Of a stretch of 6,629 nt of DNA, positions 1-6,578 are shown piece by piece. The notes beneath the pieces were generated by a model. That model did no database searches. It worked only from the letters and a program-made list of their open reading frames with translations, and had not been told where the DNA came from. Position 1 is the first letter of the stretch. Each line of letters starts with the position of its first letter. The position numbers and the translations under genes were made by a program. The stretch is from positions 1-6,629 of the forward strand of contig CAYGRM010000372.1 in NCBI GenBank assembly GCA_964352225.1. The letters run 5' to 3'. Origin of the DNA: CAJQQY01 sp964352225. GTDB taxonomy: Bacteria > Bacteroidota > Bacteroidia > Chitinophagales > Saprospiraceae.

Positions 1-88
1 TTCCTGATCCACTTCCTGATCCACTTCCTGATCCACTTCCTGATCCACTTCCTGATCCACTTCCTGAACCACTTCCAGAGCCAGAACC
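1..88 (-). repeat. 12-bp tandem repeat coding for Gly-Ser linker
   Basis: The unit TTCCTGATCCAC is repeated five times without change at 1-60, followed by a copy with one substitution at 61-72 (TTCCTGAACCAC) and a degenerate stretch to about 88. On the minus strand each unit reads as Gly-Ser-Gly-Ser in the frame of the surface-protein gene, so changes in copy number would preserve the frame. The array reaches the window edge, so its full length is unknown. Confidence 0.95.
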
Positions 89-778
89 ATTTCCATCACA
101 TGGATTATCACATCCATTATCGATAGTCAAATCAATAGGTTGATTGGAATTTTCATTAGCAAAAACAACAGAGTGAGGCCCTTTTCCCAATGCGAATTGA
201 GGAGATGCACCCGGTCCAAAATTCCAAGCATATTCTAAACATGGGAAACCCAAGTCTGGTGCTTCAAAAACGGTAACTTCTCCAGGACAAACTGTAGTTG
301 TGTTAACGTCAATTATTGGTGTAGGGCAAGTTTCTGTGGTATTACATCCTTCCACCGTAATTTTTACCCAGTTAGATTCTCCAAAGTTCCAACTGCTGCA
401 ACCATTTCTTCGAGCACATCTTCTGAACCAAGTTGTTTCTGTTAAATTGCCCGTATCAAAAGTAGGTGAAGATGAATAGTGAGTACTTGCACCGGACACG
501 TCTGGCCCGCTTGTATTACTGAGCCAGAGATATTCTAAATCTCCATAACCACCACTTGGAAGATCTTCATTTGTCAAGATTACATTGGTAGCTGAGCAAA
601 TAGTTTGGTTAGAACCAATTTCTCCTCCATCATTTACATTTCCATAGCAAGTAGCAAATGAAGATGTAGCAGATAACATAAATGCTAAAATTAGAGAACC
701 TAAGATTCCCCAATTGATCAAGGAGTTTTTTTGCAAAATAGCAGTAGGTAAGGTTTGTTCGTGTAAATTTCTTTTCAT
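1..778 (-). CDS. Secreted Ig/PKD-like surface protein with Gly-Ser linker (N-terminal part, truncated by window edge)
   Basis: This frame is open from an ATG at 776-778 to the left edge, giving 259 codons without a stop, so the gene continues outside the window. Residues 1-42 form a signal peptide with an unusually long N-region (about 22 residues), a hydrophobic core (INWGILGSLILAFML) and a likely cleavage after SSFA. Residues 44-145 form a Cys-containing beta-rich domain with the GEIGSNQTIC start, the PSGGYGDLEYLW segment and the WFRRCARRNGC motif that I recall from adhesin-like proteins of Bacteroidota. Residues 151-223 look like a second PKD/Ig-like domain (CPGEVTVFEAP, then YAWNFGPG). 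From residue 231 to the edge the chain is pure alternating Gly-Ser. Such proteins usually carry many repeats and a C-terminal type IX secretion signal; that end is not visible here, so surface export by T9SS is inference. No Shine-Dalgarno sequence precedes the start. The exact role (adhesion, gliding or matrix) is unknown. Confidence 0.85.
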   Translation of the reverse strand, partial: MKRNLHEQTLPTAILQKNSLINWGILGSLILAFMLSATSSFATCYGNVNDGGEIGSNQTICSATNVILTNEDLPSGGYGDLEYLWLSNTSGPDVSGASTHYSSSPTFDTGNLTETTWFRRCARRNGCSSWNFGESNWVKITVEGCNTTETCPTPIIDVNTTTVCPGEVTVFEAPDLGFPCLEYAWNFGPGASPQFALGKGPHSVVFANENSNQPIDLTIDNGCDNPCDGNGSGSGSGSGSGSGSGSGSGSGSGSGSGSG

Positions 779-1428
779 GATTACTAGTTTTGGTACTTAA
801 AAAATTTAGGTAAAGAATGTCAATTACGTAGGGGGGAATTTCTTTGTGGGAGGAAAAGGAGGAAATGATTTAGTGTCGTTCTAGGTTCGTTTTTTAATGC
901 TTAAAAAAGTAGTGTTTTAATCATCGTTAGTTTTTTGAAAACCAGAGAATTAAAAGTGTTTTAAAAAAAATTGAATGTTTGTTTTTTGAAGTGGTTGATT
1001 GAGCTTGTTTCTCTAGGAAAGAGAAGAGGTAAGTGTTTGTTTTTTGTTTTGATTCAAGGGGGAATTTTGGCGTGTGTTAGTTATTATGATGTAAAAATAC
1101 GTTCCTTCCGCATCTGTGTCAATGATTTAGATTTTTTTTTTCTTCATCTAAAATTAGAATTAATAACAATGTGTTTCCGTATCCTTTGTAAGTAATATGA
1201 TTGCCAACGTTTAACATATATAATGTTTTTACTAATTAATTATAAAAAAATATGAATTATTTTTTTTTACCTTGAAATTCTCTGACACAGATTGGTAAGT
1301 AGAGCAAATTGAGAGATGAAAACTAAAAAAAAGTAAAATTAATAATTCTGAGTGACAGGTCTGAAGTTGAAAAATTAGGGAAGAAACATCTATGACAAAT
1401 AGATTATGGAAAAATTACTGTGACCAAT
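779..1428. other. AT-rich intergenic region, no gene recognised
   Basis: This 650-bp stretch separates two minus-strand genes. It is rich in A and T runs (for example 1129-1141 and 1261-1268) and has a G-rich block at 831-860. I found no tRNA, no clear terminator hairpin behind the gene ending at 1429, and no exact Bacteroidota promoter (TTG, then TAnnTTTG) for the surface-protein gene. A TTGACA-like hexamer lies on the minus strand at 818-823, but the -10 position 17 bp further on is a poor match (TTAAGT). The 74-codon plus-strand reading frame at 971-1195 is low in complexity and is probably not a gene. Confidence 0.6.
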
Positions 1429-1710
1429 TTATGGTAAGCTCAACCATTCAAAGTCAGCGCCCATAAAGTAGATAAAAACCAAAGCTGCTGCTATCGGAGC
1501 AAAAATAGAAACTGCCATCAGGGTAAAATACCATTTCGGCACCTTTGATCGCTCAACTAATTCTACCATTATAGAAATAACTAAAATAAAAAAGCAGATA
1601 ATGGAAAAAACAATCGTCAACATCGAAGCGATGTAATCATCCCACAACCATAATAATGAGAATATGATAAATTCAATCAAGAATATTTCGATCGGTCTAA
1701 TCTTTTGCAT
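1429..1710 (-). CDS. Small three-helix membrane protein, hypothetical
   Basis: The 93-residue product is almost entirely membrane-spanning. Three hydrophobic helices are visible at about residues 6-23, 27-50 and 61-83. The loop between helices 2 and 3 is basic (ERSKVPK, 53-59), as is the N-terminus (K3, R5), while the first loop carries Asp24-Asp25 and the C-terminal tail carries Asp86 and Glu88. By the positive-inside rule this predicts a cytoplasmic N-terminus and a periplasmic C-terminus in the inner membrane. The hydrophobic pattern with charged loops at the right places makes a chance reading frame unlikely. It resembles small conserved hypothetical membrane proteins of Bacteroidota, but I cannot name a family or a function. 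It is divergent from the DUF6794-like gene, with about 200 bp between the starts, and probably has its own promoter. Confidence 0.75.
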   Translation of the reverse strand: MQKIRPIEIFLIEFIIFSLLWLWDDYIASMLTIVFSIICFFILVISIMVELVERSKVPKWYFTLMAVSIFAPIAAALVFIYFMGADFEWLSLP

Positions 1711-1820
1711 AATCTTTGAAAAATTAAATTTTTTAAGTCACTTAGAAATTTCTGTACCTTTATATACGTTTTGATGTTATGAAGGAAAAAGGTGATTAAG
1801 TGGATATGTATTTATGTTTT

Positions 1821-1850
1821 CAAAAAATAAAATACCAACCATGTCCTCAA
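1821..1850 (-). promoter_or_regulatory. Possible Bacteroidota-type promoter for the small membrane protein gene
   Basis: On the minus strand a TTG (1850-1848) is followed after 18 bp by TATTTTTTG (1829-1821). This matches the Bacteroidota primary sigma factor consensus (TTG, 17-23 bp, TAnnTTTG) except for one extra T in the -7 element. It would give a leader of about 105 nt before the start at 1710. In sequence this rich in A and T a chance match is possible. Confidence 0.3.
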
Positions 1851-1909
1851 CTCAAACACCTATTCTTAGATCAAATCAACGCATGAAAAAATCACATTAA
1901 TAAAAATAC

Positions 1910-2443
1910 ATGAAATCATTAGCTATTTTTTCTCTCCTTACCCTATTTGTTGTTACCCCTTGGTTAATTCAAGCGCAAGACAAAGATCCTAAACCAGCCT
2001 CTACAGAAGAAGAGTTTGAAAAAAAATATCAACAAAATATCAAGAAAGAACGATTACATGGAGTCTACATTCCAAAAGATTTAGCTGATGCATTTATTCA
2101 ACTCAATATTTTGATTGATAAAAGTAGTCAAACAAAATTCAAAAGTATGGAAGAAACAGAAGCTGTCAAAAAATTGCACTTCAGTTTTGGAAGATGGATT
2201 ACTCATAATTGGAGTTTGTATTCAGGGTCTCGATACTCTCATTATGTAAAAAGTGTGGGTATTCATCACCCCGAAGAAATGGCCTCTTTCACCATATTAA
2301 TGTATCATCGATATTTAAATAAAAAGAAACTAGATGTAAAAGGGTACATGGAAGATTATAAAAAGAAAAAAGAAGAGGAGAGAGAAAAGACTTTAAAAAA
2401 GGGAAAAGTTTTGGAAACTTTCAAGCGAAAAAGAAAGAATTAA
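1910..2443 (+). CDS. Secreted DUF6794-like protein
   Basis: The 177-residue product begins with a clear signal peptide (MKSLAIFSLLTLFVVTPWLIQA, cleavage after residue 22), with no lipobox Cys, so a periplasmic or secreted soluble protein is predicted. The mature part holds a domain at about residues 53-141 with the motifs YIPKDL (53-58), FGRWITHNW (93-101), SGSRYSHY (105-112), GIHHPEEM (117-124) and YHRYLN (132-137). From memory this order (IPKDL, GxWxxxNW, GSR, GIxHPxxM, YxRxLN) is that of the Bacteroidota DUF6794 domain, whose function is unknown. The C-terminus (139-177) is a highly charged Lys/Glu-rich tail that may form a helix. The start is supported by the signal peptide that follows it directly; no Shine-Dalgarno sequence is present. 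The gene appears monocistronic, with a strong terminator 7 bp behind the stop. The family name is the least certain part. Confidence 0.85.
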   Translation: MKSLAIFSLLTLFVVTPWLIQAQDKDPKPASTEEEFEKKYQQNIKKERLHGVYIPKDLADAFIQLNILIDKSSQTKFKSMEETEAVKKLHFSFGRWITHNWSLYSGSRYSHYVKSVGIHHPEEMASFTILMYHRYLNKKKLDVKGYMEDYKKKKEEEREKTLKKGKVLETFKRKRKN

Positions 2444-2450
2444 TCCATCT

Positions 2451-2491
2451 AAAATAGGTGTTAGTTTTCCTAAAACTAACACCTATTTTTT
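2451..2491 (+). terminator. Strong intrinsic terminator behind the DUF6794-like gene
   Basis: An 18-bp perfect stem (2451-2468 pairing with 2472-2489; core AGGTGTTAG / CTAACACCT) closes a 3-nt loop (CCT). It ends in six T residues at 2486-2491 that partly belong to the stem. The matching A run on the 5' side means it could also work from the opposite strand. Confidence 0.92.
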
Positions 2492-2577
2492 CTCAATGCT
2501 AGCTCTATTTTGACCTTATTCCTCAAAAAAATCTCTTAGAAAAGAATAATCTTTATATCACTTTATTTTAAAATTTA

Positions 2578-2585
2578 TACATTTG
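2578..2585 (+). promoter_or_regulatory. Bacteroidota -7 promoter element upstream of topA
   Basis: TACATTTG matches the Bacteroidota TAnnTTTG element exactly and is followed by CA, a context common in such promoters. No exact TTG lies 17-23 bp upstream; the nearest is TTT at 2552-2554. Transcription would start near 2589-2591, giving a leader of about 200 nt for topA. Confidence 0.5.
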
Positions 2586-2656
2586 CACTCTATAATAAGA
2601 ATTGCAAGTACAATATTATATGTGAACAAGAGTTCTTTTAAACGAAAAAAACCAAT

Positions 2657-2694
2657 AAAATTAAGGCCTCCAATTGCGATGCTTTAATTTTTTT
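2657..2694 (+). terminator. Terminator-like hairpin in the topA leader (possible attenuator or small-RNA end)
   Basis: Bases 2657-2667 (AAAATTAAGGC) pair with 2681-2691 (GCTTTAATTTT) over 11 bp, including one G-U pair, around a 13-nt loop. The 3' arm runs into seven T residues (2688-2694). The stem is weak because only two pairs are G-C. It lies about 100 nt behind the likely transcription start and about 100 nt before the topA start, so it could end a short RNA or modulate read-through into topA. Confidence 0.35.
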
Positions 2695-2790
2695 AATGAA
2701 ACTTAACTCCTGTTTTTCAAGTATTACAATGAGTTCAAATTTTCAGAAAACTAATTTTTTAAAGAATACTGGTCAAAAATCAATTCAACA

Positions 2791-5364
2791 ATGGCGAAGA
2801 ATTTGGTAATCGTGGAGTCCCCTGCTAAGGCAAAAACTATTGAAAAAATTTTAGGGGAAGATTTTACTGTAAAATCAAGTATGGGACACATACGTGATTT
2901 AGCGAAAGGTGATAAAGGAGTAGATATTGAAAATAATTTTAATCCTACTTATGAAGTATCCCCAGATAAAACTAAAATAGTTAACGATCTTAAGGCATCC
3001 GTTAAGAAGGTGGATGAGGTATGGCTCGCGACGGATGAGGATCGAGAAGGAGAAGCAATTTCTTGGCACTTGTGCGAAGTTTTAGGTTTGGATGAAAAAA
3101 CGACCAAACGAATTGTTTTTAGAGAAATTACTAAACCTGCCATTCAAAAAGCGATTCAATCTCCTCGAACGGTTGATTTGAATTTGGTCGATGCACAGCA
3201 AGCTCGTCGAATCTTGGATCGGTTAGTTGGATTTGAATTGTCTAGTTTGCTTTGGAAAAAGGTAAAAGGAAAATTATCCGCAGGTCGTGTTCAATCTGTT
3301 GCCTTAAAATTAATCACCGAACGAGAAAGAGAAATCAACGCATTTGAAACATCTCCTTTTTATAAGGTAGCTGCCATTTTTGATGTGGAAAATGAATATG
3401 GTAAAACCGTGGAACTCAAAGCTGATTTGCCAGCTCGATATGATACGGAAGGAGAAGCGCAGGCATTTTTAGAAAAATGTAAAGCTGCTGTTTTCTCTAT
3501 CACCAATATCGCTGTCCGCCCAACCAAGCGGAAACCAACCGCTCCATTTACTACTTCAACTTTACAACAAGAGGCAAGTAGAAAATTAGGATTCTCGGTA
3601 AAAAGAACCATGAATAATGCGCAACGATTGTACGAGCAAGGTTTTATTACTTATATGAGAACGGATAGTGTGACGTTAAGTGAAACCGCATTGGCAAATA
3701 TTGCAGATGTCATCACTAAGAATTACGGAGCGAATTATCTCCAAACTCGCCAATACAAAAATAAAAAATCAAATTCTCAAGAAGCGCACGAAGCCATTCG
3801 TCCTTCTTATGCTGATAAGCAAGTTGTAACCAATGATTTTGATCAGCAAAAATTGTATGATTTGATTTGGAAAAGAACAGTTGCTTCTCAAATGACTGAA
3901 GCGGAATTAGAAAAAACTACAGTAGATATAGGTATTTCAACTATTGGAGATACTACTTTCAAAGCGAAAGGGGAAGTCTTAATTTTCGATGGTTTTCTTA
4001 AAGTATATTTAGCCTCAAAAGACGACGACGACGATGATGAAGATGAAGATGCAAAAGGAATTTTGCCTCCATTAACTTTAGGTCAAGTGTTAGACTTAAA
4101 TGAAATGGGTGCTACCGAAAGATTTACCCGACCACCGGCAAGATTTACGGAAGCAGGTTTGGTGAAAAAATTAGAAGAGCTGGGAATCGGGCGTCCATCA
4201 ACTTACGCGCCGACGATTAGCCGAATTATGGAACCATCTAGAGGTTATGTAGTTAAAGGTGATAGCGAAGGCGACCCTCGGAACTACAATGTTTTGACCT
4301 TGAAAAATGGAGCCATCAAAAAACAAGTGCAAACTGAAAATACTGGTTCGAACAAAGGTCGATTAGTGGCAACAGATTTGGGACTTTTGGTGATTGACTT
4401 TTTGGATGAGCATTTTAAAGATGTAATGAATTATAGTTTTACGGCAGATATCGAAGAACGATTTGATATCATTGCTGAAGGCAAAAAAGATTGGCATCAA
4501 ATGTTGGGTGAGTTTTATCACCCTTTTCATGAACTAGTTGAGCATACTTTAGAAAATGCAGAACGAGCAACTGGCGAACGAATTTTAGGAAAAGATCCAG
4601 TATCAGGAAAAACACTTTTGGTGCGAATGTCTCGCTTTGGTCCAGTTGCACAAATTGGAGCTCCGGATGAATTAGGTGAAGATGAAAAACCAAAATATGC
4701 AAATCTTCGTGGTGGATTGTCGTTAGAGTCAGTAACTTTTGAAGAGGCGGTCGAGTTGTTCAAATTGCCGAGAGATTTAGGGGAGTATGATGACAAGGAA
4801 GTATCCATCGGCGCAGGAAGATTTGGCCCATATGTGAAATGGGGCGAAGCTTTTATCTCTATTCCAAGAGATGAAGATGCATTGACTTTGCCCGTTGAGC
4901 GAGCACATGAATTGATTGAAGAAAAGAAAAAAGCTGATGCACCAGTAGGTACCTATAAAGGTATTCCTTACACGCAAGGCAAAGGACGATTTGGACCATT
5001 CTTGAAATACGACGAATTTTTTGTCAATATTCCAAGACGATATGATCCTGATAATTTGTCTGCTGAAGAAGCTGCAGAATTGATTGAAGCGAAATTAGTT
5101 AAAGAAGCCAACCGATACATCCAACGATGGGATGATGAAAAAATCTCTATCGAAAATGGACGTTGGGGACCACTCATCAAATTTAAAAAGAAGCAAGTTA
5201 AGATTGCAAAAAAAGAAGATGGTACTCGAGTAACCCCTGAAGAAGCAGCTGAATTTACGTTAGAACAAGTAAAAGAAATTATCGTTTCACAGATTCCAGA
5301 TGCCTTCACTAAGAAAACGAGAAAGAAAGCAGCTCCTAAAAAGAAAAAGGAAGCAGCGAAATAA
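2791..5364 (+). CDS. topA: DNA topoisomerase I (type IA)
   Basis: TopA relaxes negatively supercoiled DNA by cutting and passing one strand, balancing gyrase. The 857-residue chain begins with the family's typical NLVIVESPAKAKTIEKIL, which fixes the start, and has the TOPRIM residues Glu9 and Asp82-x-Asp84-x-Glu86 (TDEDREGEA). The catalytic tyrosine is Tyr288 in GFITYMRTDS. Further family motifs are AGRVQSVAL (164-172), EAHEAIRP (331-338) and GIGRPSTYAPTI (465-476). The C-terminus carries four GRFGP-type topoisomerase repeats with cores near residues 614, 676, 732 and 790, then a Lys-rich tail (841-857) that probably binds DNA. The E. coli-type Cys4 zinc fingers are missing: only Cys95 and Cys230 occur in the whole chain. 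An acidic run of ten Asp/Glu residues (411-420) interrupts the core in a probable surface loop. The gene is intact and appears to be transcribed from its own promoter with a long leader. Confidence 0.99.
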   Translation: MAKNLVIVESPAKAKTIEKILGEDFTVKSSMGHIRDLAKGDKGVDIENNFNPTYEVSPDKTKIVNDLKASVKKVDEVWLATDEDREGEAISWHLCEVLGLDEKTTKRIVFREITKPAIQKAIQSPRTVDLNLVDAQQARRILDRLVGFELSSLLWKKVKGKLSAGRVQSVALKLITEREREINAFETSPFYKVAAIFDVENEYGKTVELKADLPARYDTEGEAQAFLEKCKAAVFSITNIAVRPTKRKPTAPFTTSTLQQEASRKLGFSVKRTMNNAQRLYEQGFITYMRTDSVTLSETALANIADVITKNYGANYLQTRQYKNKKSNSQEAHEAIRPSYADKQVVTNDFDQQKLYDLIWKRTVASQMTEAELEKTTVDIGISTIGDTTFKAKGEVLIFDGFLKVYLASKDDDDDDEDEDAKGILPPLTLGQVLDLNEMGATERFTRPPARFTEAGLVKKLEELGIGRPSTYAPTISRIMEPSRGYVVKGDSEGDPRNYNVLTLKNGAIKKQVQTENTGSNKGRLVATDLGLLVIDFLDEHFKDVMNYSFTADIEERFDIIAEGKKDWHQMLGEFYHPFHELVEHTLENAERATGERILGKDPVSGKTLLVRMSRFGPVAQIGAPDELGEDEKPKYANLRGGLSLESVTFEEAVELFKLPRDLGEYDDKEVSIGAGRFGPYVKWGEAFISIPRDEDALTLPVERAHELIEEKKKADAPVGTYKGIPYTQGKGRFGPFLKYDEFFVNIPRRYDPDNLSAEEAAELIEAKLVKEANRYIQRWDDEKISIENGRWGPLIKFKKKQVKIAKKEDGTRVTPEEAAEFTLEQVKEIIVSQIPDAFTKKTRKKAAPKKKKEAAK

Positions 5365-5384
5365 ATAAAATATTTTATTAATTG

Positions 5385-5424
5385 AAACCTTCCAATCCAA
5401 TCGGGCTGGAAGGTTTTGTTTTTT
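5385..5424 (+). terminator. Intrinsic terminator behind topA
   Basis: A 10-bp perfect stem (AAACCTTCCA 5385-5394 with TGGAAGGTTT 5407-5416) can be extended by three inner pairs past one mismatch, leaving the loop AATC. It is followed by a T-rich tail (TTTTG then six T, to 5424). It begins 20 bp after the topA stop codon. A 16-bp AT palindrome (5364-5379) lies between the stop and the hairpin. Confidence 0.88.
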
Positions 5425-5432
5425 AAGATTTA

Positions 5433-6578
5433 GTGAAATTGGAAAAACCAACCCTCCATATCATTTCTTTTAACATTCCCTTCCCCGCCAATTATGGAGG
5501 AGTCATCGACGTTTTTTACAAAATAAAAGCACTTCAAAATCAAAGCATAAATATCATTTTACATTGCTTCGAATATGGTCGTGACCCCGCACCTGAACTA
5601 GAAAAATTGTGCACCCAAGTTTATTATTATCCTCGGTCAACAAGTATTACGAAACAATTTTCCACGCTTCCTTTTATCGTTAAAACTAGAAATGCAAAAG
5701 CATTGTTACAAAATCTACAAAAAGATAATCATCCGATTCTTTTTGAAGGATTGCACACGTGTTATTTTTTGAATCATCCAGATTTAGCGAAGCGAAAAAA
5801 ATACCTTCGGATGCATAATGTTGAATGGCAATATTATGCTCATTTGTCAAAAATGGAAAGCAATATTTTTAAGAAAACTTACTTTAAATTAGAAAGTGAA
5901 AAGCTTCGTTTTTTTGAAAATAAAATAAAATGTGTGGACGGAATATTAGCCATTTCAAAAATGGATGAAGAATATTTTAGAAAAAAATATCCTAGTGTTT
6001 CGACGCATTATATTCCAGCATTTCACCCAAATGAAAAAGTGGATATCAAAGTTGGAAAAGGGAAATATATTTTATTTCACGGAGATTTGAGTGTGAAGGA
6101 TAATGAGCAAGCTGCGATTTTTTTATTGAAAGAAATAATGCAAAGCATTGATTATCAGGTTATTATTGCAGGATTGAATCCTTCGGATAAATTAATTGCA
6201 TTAGTAATTCAAAATGAAAATGCTCATTTGTACGCAGACCTTCCTAATCATCAGATGGAAGATTTCATAAAAAACGCCCATGTAAATATCTTGTTATCAT
6301 TTCAGTCAGCAGGTATGAAATTGAAATTATTGAACGCACTTTTTAAAGGTCGTTTTTGCGTAGTCAATGATTTTATGGTGAAAAATACTGGGTTGGAAGA
6401 TTTGTGTTTTATAGGAAAAACGACTGAAGATTTTCAACAAATATTGAGAGAGGTTTTCCAAAAAAAGTTTTCTCCAAAGGATATCTTAGAACGTAGGAAA
6501 AGACTGGAAGTAGAGTTTTCTAATCAAAAAATAGCTCAACAAATGGAACAAATTATTTTCCGTAGCCGTACTCTCTGA
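5433..6578 (+). CDS. Glycosyltransferase, GT-B fold (GT4-like)
   Basis: The 381-residue product looks like a cytoplasmic, retaining-type GT-B glycosyltransferase of the sort used for surface polysaccharide or glycoconjugate assembly; donor and acceptor are unknown. The N-terminal Rossmann domain starts with HIISFNIPFPANYGGVIDVF (residues 9-28), including the glycine-rich NYGG loop, and has the RMHNVEW segment (126-132) where related enzymes carry a conserved His-Asn. The C-terminal domain starts at about residue 212 with ILFHGDLSVKDNEQAA and contains the expected nucleotide-sugar-site region at 288-313 (SAGMKLKLLNALFKGRFCVVN core). In that region the classical GT4 E-x7-E motif is not recognisable, so this is a divergent branch. 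The start is GTG: an in-frame stop lies at 5424-5426 and no ATG occurs before the conserved N-terminus. The start lies 8 nt behind the topA terminator and no promoter was recognised, so expression may depend on read-through from topA. Confidence 0.9.
   Translation: MKLEKPTLHIISFNIPFPANYGGVIDVFYKIKALQNQSINIILHCFEYGRDPAPELEKLCTQVYYYPRSTSITKQFSTLPFIVKTRNAKALLQNLQKDNHPILFEGLHTCYFLNHPDLAKRKKYLRMHNVEWQYYAHLSKMESNIFKKTYFKLESEKLRFFENKIKCVDGILAISKMDEEYFRKKYPSVSTHYIPAFHPNEKVDIKVGKGKYILFHGDLSVKDNEQAAIFLLKEIMQSIDYQVIIAGLNPSDKLIALVIQNENAHLYADLPNHQMEDFIKNAHVNILLSFQSAGMKLKLLNALFKGRFCVVNDFMVKNTGLEDLCFIGKTTEDFQQILREVFQKKFSPKDILERRKRLEVEFSNQKIAQQMEQIIFRSRTL

Larger units (their letters stand above)
2444..2790 (+). 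other. Intergenic region holding a terminator, the topA promoter element and a long topA leader
   Basis: This 347-bp gap contains the terminator of the upstream gene, an exact -7 promoter element at 2578-2585 and about 200 nt of likely leader before topA. A terminator-like hairpin sits in the middle of that leader (2657-2694). A 37-codon reading frame (2696-2809) begins just behind this hairpin and overlaps the topA start in another frame; there is no independent sign that it is translated. No Shine-Dalgarno sequence precedes topA, which is normal for Bacteroidota. Confidence 0.6.

Noticed and set aside
1..88. Tandem array as a possible CRISPR
   Set aside because: The units are 12 bp, contiguous and without spacers, and they code for Gly-Ser in the frame of the overlapping gene.
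795..823. TTGACA-like hexamer as a promoter for the surface-protein gene
   Set aside because: The -10 position matches only half of the consensus, and Bacteroidota use a different promoter pattern; no matching TAnnTTTG element is found at the right distance.
971..1195. A 74-codon plus-strand reading frame in the AT-rich intergenic region
   Set aside because: The predicted product is a low-complexity mix of Phe, Leu, Cys and Lys caused by T-rich DNA; it has no domain, no signal peptide with a sensible mature part and no promoter or start context.
1765..1773. TACGTTTTG as a promoter element for the DUF6794-like gene
   Set aside because: It has one extra T compared with TAnnTTTG and there is no TTG at the required upstream distance, so the match is no better than chance in AT-rich DNA.
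2949..5309. Several minus-strand reading frames of 64-113 codons inside topA
   Set aside because: They lie antisense within the intact topA gene, overlap one another and have compositions typical of shadow frames (rich in Ser and Phe).
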